Positions 57,107 to 64,000 of a DNA stretch of 64,000 nt are shown here, piece after piece. Location of the stretch: positions 6,043 through 70,042 of the forward strand of contig JBELMP010000002.1 in assembly GCA_042095695.1 (NCBI GenBank), written 5' to 3'. Below the pieces are notes generated by a model. It was not told the origin of the DNA, did no database searches, and saw only the letters and a program-made list of their open reading frames with translations. The stretch comes from Maricaulis sp042095695. GTDB taxonomy: Bacteria > Pseudomonadota > Alphaproteobacteria > Caulobacterales > Maricaulaceae. Both the position numbers and the translations under genes were made by a program. How positions within the stretch are numbered: position 1 is the first letter of the stretch; every line of letters starts with the position of its first letter.

Positions 57107-57789
57107 GCGAACAGCTTGTATCACGGGTAAAGCGCCTGGTATCGGGCGGGGTGAATTCCCTGGTCGATGCCGTCGAGAACGCATCGCCCGAGTTGGTCAT
57201 GAAAGAGGCCATCCGAGAAGTTGACAGCGCTGTCGATGAAGTGCGCGATGAGCTGGGCCGTGTCCTTGCAAACAAACATCTCGCCTCGCGGCGTTTGATG
57301 GATGCAAGTGCCAAACACGACAGCCTGGGTGAGCAGATCGAAACGGCGGTCAAAGAAGGTCGGGACGACCTCGCCGAGGCGGCAATCTCGCGACAGATGG
57401 ACCTGGAGAGCCAGATCCCTGTCCTTGAAAGCGCCGTCAGTGATGCCGACTCGGAGGAAGAGGAACTCGAAAGCTATATCGAGGCGCTGCAAGCTCGCCG
57501 ACGCGAGATGGAAGAGGAACTCGCGGCGTTCAAGGAAAGTCGTGAGGAACAGCCGAGCCTGAATGCCGATGGCACACCTGCACAGTCCTCGGGTACCGAG
57601 CGCAAGGTCTCAAAAGCCGAACAGGCCTTTGACCGTGTTATGCGCGATGCCTCCGGCCTTCCCGGCTCGGGCGGCGCAAGTCGCAGCGATGCCGCCAAGC
57701 TGGCCGAGCTGGAGACGCTCAGCCGGAACAATCGCATTCAAGAACGCCTCGCCGCTGCCAAAGCAAATTCAGGTGAGAGCTCAAAATGA
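57103..57789 (+). CDS. pspA: PspA/IM30 family protein
   Basis: The 228-residue protein is nearly all helix in long charged heptads, as in PspA/Vipp1 (ESCRT-III-like membrane remodelling proteins): VSRVKRLVSGGVNSLVDAVE (amphipathic N-helix), ELVMKEAIREVDSAVDEVRDELGRVLANK (in part, the family helix), LAEAAISRQMDLESQIPVLE and the coiled EELESYIEALQARRREMEEELA. The C-terminal linker and final helix are present. PspA proteins bind damaged or low-pmf inner membranes and stabilise them. Canonical length is 222. ATG 57103 overlaps the upstream stop; TGA 57787-57789 overlaps the next start. Confidence 0.85.
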   Translation: MSEQLVSRVKRLVSGGVNSLVDAVENASPELVMKEAIREVDSAVDEVRDELGRVLANKHLASRRLMDASAKHDSLGEQIETAVKEGRDDLAEAAISRQMDLESQIPVLESAVSDADSEEEELESYIEALQARRREMEEELAAFKESREEQPSLNADGTPAQSSGTERKVSKAEQAFDRVMRDASGLPGSGGASRSDAAKLAELETLSRNNRIQERLAAAKANSGESSK

Positions 57790-58484
57790 TGGAGATCATG
57801 GGGAGCGCAGCGGCGACCCCCTTTATCGTCGCCCTGGTGGTGCTGACTATCATCGCCTTGCTCGAAGGCTTGAGCATGGTGTTTGGGGCCGCCCTGTCAG
57901 GACTGTTGGACGGTATTCTTCCGGATTTCGATCTGCCCGATCTCGATGCAGACCTTGATGCAGATGTCGATCTGGATGTGAGCGGTCTGGAGAGCGTGGG
58001 ACCACTGACCTACCTGATGAGCTGGCTCAGCTTCGGCAAGGCGCCTGCGCTTATCCTGATTATCGTCTACCTCACTGTATTTGGGCTATCCGGCCTCACC
58101 ATACAAAGCATTGCCTACGGCGCTACCGGTCTCATCCCACCCGGCTGGCTCGCCAGCATTCCTGCGATCATGATTGCCATTCCGAGTATGCGCTATGGCG
58201 GCAGGATCTTCGGCCATCTGATGCCGAAGGAGGAGACCGAAGCGGTGTCAACCGAACGCTTTGTCGGCAAGGTCGCCACCATTATCCGCGGCCGTGCGGA
58301 ACGCGGCATGCCGGCCGAGGCAAAGCTCAAGGACATGCACGGCATGACCCATTGGGTGCTCGTCGAACCCGACGAAGATACTGAGACTTTCGGCACCGGC
58401 GATGAAGTCATCATCGTGAGCCAGGCCGGCAGCGTGTATCGGGTCATCCGCAACACGCATCAAATCCTGTCGCGAAAATCGTGA
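57786..58484 (+). CDS. NfeD/YqiJ-type OB-fold membrane protein
   Basis: The 232-residue protein has one membrane segment at about 11-40, an acidic loop with DLDADLDADVDLD (about 53-65), two more membrane helices (about 86-112 and 122-139) and a C-terminal OB-fold-like domain (about 155-228: VGKVATIIRGRAERGMPAEAKLKD, GTGDEVIIVSQAGSVYRV). This organisation is that of YqiJ/NfeD proteins, which partner with flotillins to form membrane microdomains. It begins at an ATG overlapping the PspA stop, so it is coupled. The flotillin gene follows after 40 bases. The Asp-rich loop may bind divalent cations. Confidence 0.8.
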   Translation: MMEIMGSAAATPFIVALVVLTIIALLEGLSMVFGAALSGLLDGILPDFDLPDLDADLDADVDLDVSGLESVGPLTYLMSWLSFGKAPALILIIVYLTVFGLSGLTIQSIAYGATGLIPPGWLASIPAIMIAIPSMRYGGRIFGHLMPKEETEAVSTERFVGKVATIIRGRAERGMPAEAKLKDMHGMTHWVLVEPDEDTETFGTGDEVIIVSQAGSVYRVIRNTHQILSRKS

Positions 58485-58524
58485 ACAGAAACATAAACAT
58501 GGTTGGTAGTATGGAGGGACGTAC

Positions 58525-60276
58525 ATGCCAGATTTAATGACGATTATTGTCTACGCAACGGTGGGTTTTATTGCCTTCTTTGCAATCTTCGGATTCATCG
58601 CCGGGCTCTATAAGCGCGCATCCAAGGAGATATCCTTCGTACGTACCGGTTTCGGCGGTCAAAAAGTCATCATGAATGGTGGCGCGCTGATCATGCCAGT
58701 TCTGCATGAAACCATCCCGGTCAATATGAACACGCTTCGACTCGAGGTTTTGCGGGCCAATGAACAAGCGCTCATTACCAAGGATCGAATGCGCGTGGAT
58801 GTGCAGGCGGAATTCTTTGTCCGCGTGCAACCGACAACGGAATCCATAGCGAATGCGGCTCAGACGCTCGGCAAGCGCACAATGGATCCCGAGGCTTTGA
58901 AGGCCCTTGTGGAAGGTAAGTTCGTTGACGCGCTTCGTGCCGTTGCCGCTGAAATGGCAATGGAGGAGTTACATGAGCAACGCGTGAGCTTCGTCCAGAA
59001 AGTGCAGGCCGCGGTTTCCGAGGATATTCTGAAAAACGGTCTCGAACTTGAATCTGTCTCGCTAACAGGCCTGGACCAGACCAACAAGGATTACTTCAAC
59101 CCTGATAACGCCTTCGACGCCGAGGGTCTTACCAAGCTGACCCAGGAGATCGAGGAACGCCGCAAAAAGCGGAATGATATCGAGCAGGAAACCGAGGTTC
59201 AGATCCGTCGCAAGAATCTTGAGGCGGAGCAGGAGAGCCTGCAGATCTCGCGGGATGAAGAGTATGCCCGCCTCGAACAGCAGCGTGAAATCCAGACCCG
59301 CGCCGCTGAGCAGGCCTCCCAGATTGCAGCGGAACAGGCTATTCGCGAACGCGAAGCAGAAACCGCAAAAATCCTCGCTTCCCAACGCACACGCGAGGCG
59401 GATATTGAATCCAACCAGATCGTGGAGGAACGCCAAATCGCTATGGATCGTCAGGTCCGCGAGAGGGAGATCCTCAAGGAGCAGGCTGTTGAAGCCGCCG
59501 CAGTTGAAAAAGCCAAGCAAGTCCGTTTGGCCGAACAGGATCGCGATATTGTCGTTGCGGAGAAGTCCCGTGCGAAATCTGAAGCCGAAGCCGAGGCTGA
59601 TGTTGCCCGCGCGATCGCAGCCAAGGCGTCGGAAGAAGTCGTTACCGCGCGCCAGGCTGAGATTGCCGAACGTGACAAGCGCATCGAGCTTATCGAAGCC
59701 GCCAAGGCAGCTGAAATGGATGCCATTGCGGTAACCGTTGCGGCAGAAGCCGAAAAACAGGCGGCGGCCGACCGGGCAGACGCCGTTCGCATCGCCGCGA
59801 ATGCCGAGGCGGAGAAGATCCGTATCGCAGCTGAGGGCGACGCCAAGGCAGATACACTTCGAGCCGATGCCCAAGAGCGCGTTTATGCGGTGGAAGCAGC
59901 CGGTCAACGGGCGGTGAATGAAGCCGCTAATCTGCTGTCGCCCGATCAGATTGCCATGCAAGTGAAGTTGAAACTAATGGATGCGCTGCCGGCGATCATC
60001 GCGGAGAGCGTCAAGCCGATCGAGAACATCGATGGCATCAAAATCCTGCATGTCGACGGTCTTGGGGGCCCGCTGACCGGTGCTGGCGCCGCCAATGGCG
60101 CGGGCGACGGCGGTCTGGCTGACCAGGTCGTCAGCTCGGCACTGCGCTATCGCGCGCAAGCGCCCTTGCTGGATGCGATGCTGTCAGAGATCGGTCTGAA
60201 AGCAGGCGACCCCGCTAATCTCGCCGAGGCAATCGCCGGCTCGGGGGATGACACTGGAGCCACCGAAAGCGAGTAG
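58525..60276 (+). CDS. Flotillin family protein (YqiK-like)
   Basis: The 583-residue protein has an N-terminal membrane anchor (TIIVYATVGFIAFFAIFGFIAGLY), an SPFH domain (about 30-200: RTGFGGQKVIMNGGALIMPVLHETIPVNMNTL, FFVRVQPTTESI, GKFVDALRAVAAEMAMEELHEQR, all in part) and a flotillin coiled coil of Glu-Ala-Lys/Arg repeats to about 480 (EAEADVARAIAAKASEEVVTARQAEIAERD in part). A C-terminal flotillin end (LLSPDQIAMQVKLKLMDALPAIIAESVKPI) follows. Flotillins assemble into membrane scaffolds near stressed membrane. Start ATG 58525. A terminator follows the stop. The Gly-rich tail (GAGAANGAGDGG) is unusually flexible. Confidence 0.88.
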   Translation: MPDLMTIIVYATVGFIAFFAIFGFIAGLYKRASKEISFVRTGFGGQKVIMNGGALIMPVLHETIPVNMNTLRLEVLRANEQALITKDRMRVDVQAEFFVRVQPTTESIANAAQTLGKRTMDPEALKALVEGKFVDALRAVAAEMAMEELHEQRVSFVQKVQAAVSEDILKNGLELESVSLTGLDQTNKDYFNPDNAFDAEGLTKLTQEIEERRKKRNDIEQETEVQIRRKNLEAEQESLQISRDEEYARLEQQREIQTRAAEQASQIAAEQAIREREAETAKILASQRTREADIESNQIVEERQIAMDRQVREREILKEQAVEAAAVEKAKQVRLAEQDRDIVVAEKSRAKSEAEAEADVARAIAAKASEEVVTARQAEIAERDKRIELIEAAKAAEMDAIAVTVAAEAEKQAAADRADAVRIAANAEAEKIRIAAEGDAKADTLRADAQERVYAVEAAGQRAVNEAANLLSPDQIAMQVKLKLMDALPAIIAESVKPIENIDGIKILHVDGLGGPLTGAGAANGAGDGGLADQVVSSALRYRAQAPLLDAMLSEIGLKAGDPANLAEAIAGSGDDTGATESE

Positions 60277-60285
60277 GCAGCTCGC

Positions 60286-60335
60286 AAAGTCAAACCACAC
60301 TGGGGCGCAGGTCATTCTGCGCCCCGCTTTGCGTT
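60286..60335 (+). terminator. Terminator of the RHH-PspA-NfeD-flotillin operon
   Basis: GGGGCGCAG (60302-60310) and CTGCGCCCC (60317-60325) form a perfect stem with loop GTCATT, flanked by CGCAAAG (60285-60291) and CTTTGCG (60327-60333), an outer complementary pair. The downstream tract is T-poor. Confidence 0.6.
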
Positions 60336-60363
60336 AGGAGCTAGGATCTTGGAGCAGGACTAC

Positions 60364-60927
60364 ATGATTGGCTATGGGTCGATCCTGAGCCGTCATAGCC
60401 GGGAGAAGTTTTCCGGCATGACCGGTGCTGCACAGAAAGTGGCGGTGCCAGGCTGGCGACGCGCTTGGTCGGTCCGCTATCGTGATGAGGGGGCGACCTA
60501 TCTCGGCCTTGTCGAAGACGCGCACAGCCGGTTGCAGGCGGTTCTCGTTCCGGTCGAGATCGATCCGGACATGCGTCATCGCGAGCGGGGCTATCGCTGG
60601 GAAGAAGTCCCCGCGGCCGGCCTGATCGGCCCGGATCTACCCCAGGGGCGGTTCTGGATTGTGGTCAATCATGTCCATGAGATCGCTGACCCAGACCATC
60701 CAATCCCCCAATCCTATGTCGACACCTGTCTGATCGGAGCATTCCAGACCGGCGGCGAGTCCATGCTTCGGGATTTCATTGCCGGTACGGATCACTGGGA
60801 TACGCCATGGCGCAATGACCGCGCGACGCCGGTCTATCCGCGACGTACTCCTTTGACCCCGGATGAGATCGCCCTCATTGATGATAGTCTCTCTGCTTCC
60901 GGCGTCCTGAAACACCGATGGGCCTAG
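60364..60927 (+). CDS. Gamma-glutamylcyclotransferase-like protein
   Basis: The 187-residue protein shows the AIG2/GGCT fold: the N-terminal phosphate/substrate loop MIGYGSILSRHSR (YGSL-type), PGWRRAWSVRYRD, YLGLVEDAHSRLQAVLVPVEID and the putative catalytic Glu in MRHRERGYRWEEVP. Enzymes of this fold release 5-oxoproline from gamma-glutamyl peptides or amines; the fold also covers other activities, so the reaction is provisional. I chose ATG 60364, which has GGAG 9 bases upstream; a TTG at 60349 (five codons earlier) is an alternative. It may be read from the flotillin operon if the terminator leaks. Confidence 0.72.
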   Translation: MIGYGSILSRHSREKFSGMTGAAQKVAVPGWRRAWSVRYRDEGATYLGLVEDAHSRLQAVLVPVEIDPDMRHRERGYRWEEVPAAGLIGPDLPQGRFWIVVNHVHEIADPDHPIPQSYVDTCLIGAFQTGGESMLRDFIAGTDHWDTPWRNDRATPVYPRRTPLTPDEIALIDDSLSASGVLKHRWA

Positions 60928-60933
60928 GCGTAT

Positions 60934-62433
60934 TCAGGCGAGCAGGAATTCCGGCATCAAGGGTGTTTCCGTTTCACACTCAGCATGGGTCCAGCTGCCG
61001 CTTTCCGGGTCGTAACTATAGGCTCTGGCGAGCGCTTCTGCCCGGTCCGCAAGATCCAGTACCGCCTCGATCAGGCGCTCAATCTCCGCATCGGACATCA
61101 CCCAGTGCAATGAGATCCGGCACCAGCCCGGGCGGCGTCCTGCCTGTCCCGCCAGCACGTCCGCACGGATCCTCAGTGTTTCGGCCTCGTCAATGGCCAG
61201 AAGGTCATGGCCATAGGGGCCCGCACAGGAACATCCGGCCCGCGACTGGATGCCGTAAACATCATTCAGCAGGACCGTAAGCAGGCGTGGATGCAGGCGT
61301 TGGCCCTGCCGGGTGAGCAGGTTGAAGGAGACAATCCCCAGCCGGCGCCCCGGGTCAGGCGGGCCAAGCAATTCAATTCGTGGATGGTCCTGCCAGGCCG
61401 CAAAGGCCCGGCGCAGGGCGGCTTCTTCCCGCGCCGCAATCGTCGCATAACCGACCTCGGCCTGCAGCTGCATGGCCAATGCTGCCCGCAGGATTTGCGG
61501 CAGGCCGGGCGTGCCCGCGCGCTCTCGGGCCGCGACATCCTCGATGAAGTCATGCCCGCCCTTCCAGACATAGCGAACCGTCCCGCCAGCACTCTGGGTG
61601 GGGGGCAGGTCGTGACGATAGAGCGCGCGATCAAATACGAGCACACCGCAGGCACCCGGCCCGCCGATGAATTTGTGGGGTGAGAAATAGACCGCATCGA
61701 TGCATGCAGCCGGATCATTGTCCGGATGCATGTCAATGCGTTGATAGGGCGCGCTGGCCGCACAATCGAGACAGAGAATGGCGTCATGACGGTGCAAAAG
61801 ACGCGCAAGCGCCTGAATATCGGTTTTCACGCCGGTCACATTTGAAGCAGCGGAGAAAGCGCCGATCTTCTCCCGCCCGGCATGGGCCGGGTCGGCCAGG
61901 GCCCGGTCGAGATAGGCCAGATCAATGCCACCATCATCCGCAAGCGGTATCGCCACGACATCCGCAAGGCTTTCGCGCCAGCTCAACTCGTTGGAATGAT
62001 GCTCATAGGGCCCCACAAAGACGACGGGGGCACGCCCGACAGACGGTTGACCGAGACGTGCCCGCGTCGCAGGGGGAAGGCTTAATCCCAGTATTTCCTG
62101 TAGCTTGTGGATGGCGCCCGTCGCGCCGGCACCAGTGGTAATCAAGACGTCATCGCGACCGGCATTCACACAGCTCCTGATCACTGTTTCGGCTTCGCGA
62201 AGCCATTGTCCGGAACGCCGCCCGGTAAGGCTGTCTTGCGTGTGCGGATTGGCATAATCCTCGGCGAGACGGGCCAGAACGGCCTCAATGGGCGCGAAAC
62301 CGCGCCCGGACGCGGTATAGTCCGCGTATAAGAACTGTTTTTCGCCGTCTGGCGTACGGATATACCGATCTTGGCCGATCAGGCCCTTTCGGACTGCGTC
62401 CACCGCCAAAGATGATTTAAAAACGCCATGCAT
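60934..62433 (-). CDS. Class V aminotransferase-fold PLP enzyme (cysteine desulfurase-like)
   Basis: The 499-residue protein is a fold-type I PLP enzyme. PLP Lys254 lies in YFSPHKFIGGPGACGVLVF, and GAGATGAIHKLQ and FVGPYEHHSNELSWRES are the phosphate and substrate loops. SRAGCSCAGPYGHDLL has Cys401 and Cys403 in the position of the mobile catalytic Cys loop of cysteine desulfurases (RxGCxC pattern). It is about 90 residues longer than typical SufS/IscS, chiefly through the tail (PESGSWTHAECETETPLMPEF). Likely it removes sulfur from cysteine or a related amino acid; the true substrate is open. It faces an Lrp-type regulator gene with 116 bases between. Confidence 0.82.
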   Translation of the reverse strand: MHGVFKSSLAVDAVRKGLIGQDRYIRTPDGEKQFLYADYTASGRGFAPIEAVLARLAEDYANPHTQDSLTGRRSGQWLREAETVIRSCVNAGRDDVLITTGAGATGAIHKLQEILGLSLPPATRARLGQPSVGRAPVVFVGPYEHHSNELSWRESLADVVAIPLADDGGIDLAYLDRALADPAHAGREKIGAFSAASNVTGVKTDIQALARLLHRHDAILCLDCAASAPYQRIDMHPDNDPAACIDAVYFSPHKFIGGPGACGVLVFDRALYRHDLPPTQSAGGTVRYVWKGGHDFIEDVAARERAGTPGLPQILRAALAMQLQAEVGYATIAAREEAALRRAFAAWQDHPRIELLGPPDPGRRLGIVSFNLLTRQGQRLHPRLLTVLLNDVYGIQSRAGCSCAGPYGHDLLAIDEAETLRIRADVLAGQAGRRPGWCRISLHWVMSDAEIERLIEAVLDLADRAEALARAYSYDPESGSWTHAECETETPLMPEFLLA

Positions 62434-62522
62434 GGCTCGCCCTCATTTGAGCAAGCATAAAACCATCGTTTGTGAAGCGTTTTTCACCATTTCTCACTTT
62501 ATCTTCGGCGTGCTATAGAGGT

Positions 62523-62537
62523 TATTCTCTAAGAATA
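62523..62537. promoter_or_regulatory. 15-base palindrome, candidate Lrp/AsnC operator
   Basis: TATTCT-CTA-AGAATA is a perfect inverted repeat of the 15-base size of Lrp-type boxes. It ends 12 bases before the GTG of the Lrp/AsnC gene, inside the 116-base divergent region shared with the class V aminotransferase-like gene. Confidence 0.5.
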
Positions 62538-62549
62538 GGGCTAATTTGA

Positions 62550-63017
62550 GTGATTGATGATTATGACCGTTCAATCCTGCGCCTGCTGCAGTCCGATTCA
62601 GACCGCACCACGCAGGAAATCGCCGATGCCATCGGCCTGAGCGCGACACCCACCACCCGCCGTATAAAAAGGCTTGAGCAGGCCGGCTTCATCAGAAAAC
62701 GGGTTGCCCTGCTCGACCCTGATCAGCTCGGCCTGGGGGCCACTCTTTTTATTGCCATACGAACCAGCCAGCATGATGCCGACTGGTTGGAAAGTTTTGC
62801 GCGCGGTGTCGAACGCATGCCGGAAGTCGCCGAATTCTATCGCTTGTCCGGTGATATCGACTATCTGATCAAACTCGTCCTGCCCGATATTCGCGATTAT
62901 GACGCCGTCTATAAAAAGCTGATCGCGATCGCTCCCTTGAGTGATGTCAGCGCCAGCTTCGCCATGGAGGCGATCAAGAATACGACCGAATTGCCGATCC
63001 GGCCGGCCAAGGCCTGA
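62550..63017 (+). CDS. Lrp/AsnC family transcriptional regulator
   Basis: The 155-residue protein has the N-terminal winged helix-turn-helix (DYDRSILRLLQSDSDRTTQEIADAIGLSATPTTRRIKRLE, in part, about 3-42) and the C-terminal RAM/ligand-binding domain (ATLFIAIRTSQHD; GVERMPEVAEFYRLSGDIDYLIKLVLPDIRDYDAVY, in part). Such proteins sense amino acids and regulate a neighbouring gene; here the divergent PLP enzyme, with a palindrome between. Start is GTG 62550. A downstream GTG/ATG would remove the first recognition helix. The next feature on the opposite strand is a secreted protein gene, convergent. Confidence 0.9.
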   Translation: MIDDYDRSILRLLQSDSDRTTQEIADAIGLSATPTTRRIKRLEQAGFIRKRVALLDPDQLGLGATLFIAIRTSQHDADWLESFARGVERMPEVAEFYRLSGDIDYLIKLVLPDIRDYDAVYKKLIAIAPLSDVSASFAMEAIKNTTELPIRPAKA

Positions 63018-63091
63018 AAAAGAAAAAGGTCGCGACCCGGATGGAGAACGACCCTTTTGCTTCGTGTGTTCACTCGCAGGTTACACAGTAG

Positions 63092-63661
63092 CTATTCCTC
63101 GGCCGCAACGCGATTGACGAAGATCGGTCCGAAATGGATCGTCTGGCGGCCATAGCCCATATTGGCGCCGAAAACGACGTCATCAGCATCAAAATCGGCT
63201 TGGGCAACACCGCTCACGACATAATACTGACCGTCTCCGGTCGGGCGGATATTCTCGCTGAAAATATTGTCATAGGGCTCGCTGGTACGGACGATCTGGA
63301 GATCGATATTGCCGGTTTCCAGCCCGTTGATCGGGTCCTCGGCACGGATCCAGATGCGCAGCTCGACCTCGTCTCCAGCATTGATATCCTCGGTCAGTGG
63401 CACGGTGACCCGCGAACGCCAGACCTCATCAATCGCCCGTCGCATGCGCACTTCAAGCGCGGCACCACCAGGCGCTGTCGGTGATTCAACAATCTCGCGG
63501 CGGATACTGCTGCCCTCGACATCCCAGCGAATGGTGAAACGATCGATCAGCGATTGCGTGACCATCGCATTGGCAGCCTGGGTGAATTCCGCACCAGATC
63601 CCAGCAGGATCGCGGACAGCGTTGCGGCCATGGCGATAGCGCCAGCTCGTTTTTTCGTCAT
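63092..63661 (-). CDS. Secreted beta-sandwich-like hypothetical protein
   Basis: The 189-residue preprotein has a long signal peptide (RAGAIAMAATLSAILLGSGAEFTQAANA) and a mature part of about 160 residues. RFTIRWDVEGSSIRREIVESP, ALEVRMRRAIDEVWRSRVTVPL, AGDEVELRIWIRAEDP and IHFGPIFVNRV form a jelly-roll-like pattern similar to CBM4/9-type carbohydrate-binding modules. No catalytic residues or lipobox are seen. It could bind sugars or glycans in the periplasm; that is inferred from the fold pattern only. Start ATG 63661-63659. It converges on the Lrp/AsnC gene. Confidence 0.6.
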   Translation of the reverse strand: MTKKRAGAIAMAATLSAILLGSGAEFTQAANAMVTQSLIDRFTIRWDVEGSSIRREIVESPTAPGGAALEVRMRRAIDEVWRSRVTVPLTEDINAGDEVELRIWIRAEDPINGLETGNIDLQIVRTSEPYDNIFSENIRPTGDGQYYVVSGVAQADFDADDVVFGANMGYGRQTIHFGPIFVNRVAAEE

Positions 63662-64000
63662 ATCGACGACCTCCCCTTACTCGGCCACTCTATGGCGGCG
63701 CAGCTTCAACTTGTCCGTATTCAGACATAGCCAGCGAGTATTCAACCAAAGAATCCACGCTGTGGGAAGATCGCCGGCTTCAAGGGCCAGGATTGCGTTC
63801 AGTTCTAAATCTTTACTCTTTGAACGGTGATGCGTTCGGATCGAGCAACGCGGGAAGGAAAGAATGGCGCGCCCCAAAGGACGAAGTCTGAACTCTTCTA
63901 AAGTCCCGATGCGGTGTTCGAACGAAGTGAGAATGGCGCACCTTATGGGAGAAGGTTCGAACACTTTGTTCGAGACCCTTTTCCAATGGAATCAGGTGCT
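63662..64000. other. 3' edge region with no confident gene; diverged repeat
   Basis: The GC content falls visibly here. On the minus strand a frame is open from the window end to TAA at 63815-63813 (about 61 residues, His/Arg/Phe-rich, no start seen), and another at 63677-63964; neither has a convincing composition. AGAATGGCGC occurs at 63861-63870 and 63930-63939 within two diverged roughly 45-base copies, and GTTCGAA/GTTCGAG motifs recur. It may be part of a repeat or the end of a gene continuing outside the window. Confidence 0.4.

Overview
The window is GC-rich, densely packed chromosomal DNA from a dimorphic, probably marine alphaproteobacterium of the Caulobacterales/Maricaulales type (Maricaulis or Oceanicaulis-like). 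The evidence is a full-length PodJ polarity factor, a GcrA cell-cycle regulator, clustered GANTC (CcrM-type) sites and CtrA-like boxes in front of those genes, a UrcA-family protein, a class I lysyl-tRNA synthetase and several Alphaproteobacteria-restricted small families (TIGR02186, DUF3429, DUF6460, DUF952 next to pyrD). I see no rRNA, CRISPR array, insertion sequence or phage module. The only RNA gene I can support firmly is one tRNA-Gly(CCC).

Layout. 1-6026: partial helical protein, podJ, a TauE/SafE permease with its TIGR02186 partner, DUF3429. 6005-9198 (minus): ligase-associated DNA-repair helicase and PdeM nuclease. 9336-13304: two unknown proteins, an MscS channel, DUF6460 and two overlapping PaaI thioesterases. 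13503-17723: UrcA, DCC-family redox protein, MATE exporter, pyrD with DUF952, and a LexA-like regulator that has lost its protease residues. 17726-25952: TPR lipid/secreted protein, cytochrome P450, TonB-dependent receptor, class I LysRS, and a lipoprotein with a glycosidase-like core behind a perfect palindrome. 26019-30104: glyoxalase, a 447-bp gene-free stretch with a possible small RNA, SixA-type phosphatase, a family 2 glycosyltransferase and a tandem-domain secreted protein. 30164-38326: tRNA-Gly, S9 peptidase, dCTP deaminase, apaG, trkH, hslO, argD and an ABC-2 permease. 38530-42147: gcrA, then phoR-phoU-phoB without any pst genes. 42422-48353: a tripartite RND efflux operon. 48430-52773: two tandem M13 metallopeptidase lipoproteins, each with its own terminator. 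52840-56362: outer-membrane-like protein, degenerate amidohydrolase, AbgT transporter. 56591-60276: a tightly coupled operon of a ribbon-helix-helix-like protein, PspA/IM30, an NfeD/YqiJ-type membrane protein and a flotillin. 60364-63661: gamma-glutamylcyclotransferase-like protein, class V aminotransferase facing an Lrp/AsnC regulator, and a secreted beta-sandwich-like protein.

Two themes stand out. First, podJ and gcrA, 38 kb apart, share a 14-base promoter element matching at 13 positions (ACACTAGATAT[A/T]GT, resembling an NrdR box), each beside a CtrA-like TTWA-N7-TTRA box; podJ also has five GANTC sites within about 150 bases, which fits GcrA/CcrM control. Second, the RHH-PspA-NfeD-flotillin operon carries four TGCAT-core repeats phased at 10-11 bp just upstream of its first gene, suggesting an autoregulated membrane-remodelling stress module; this is the best candidate in the window for a little-described system.
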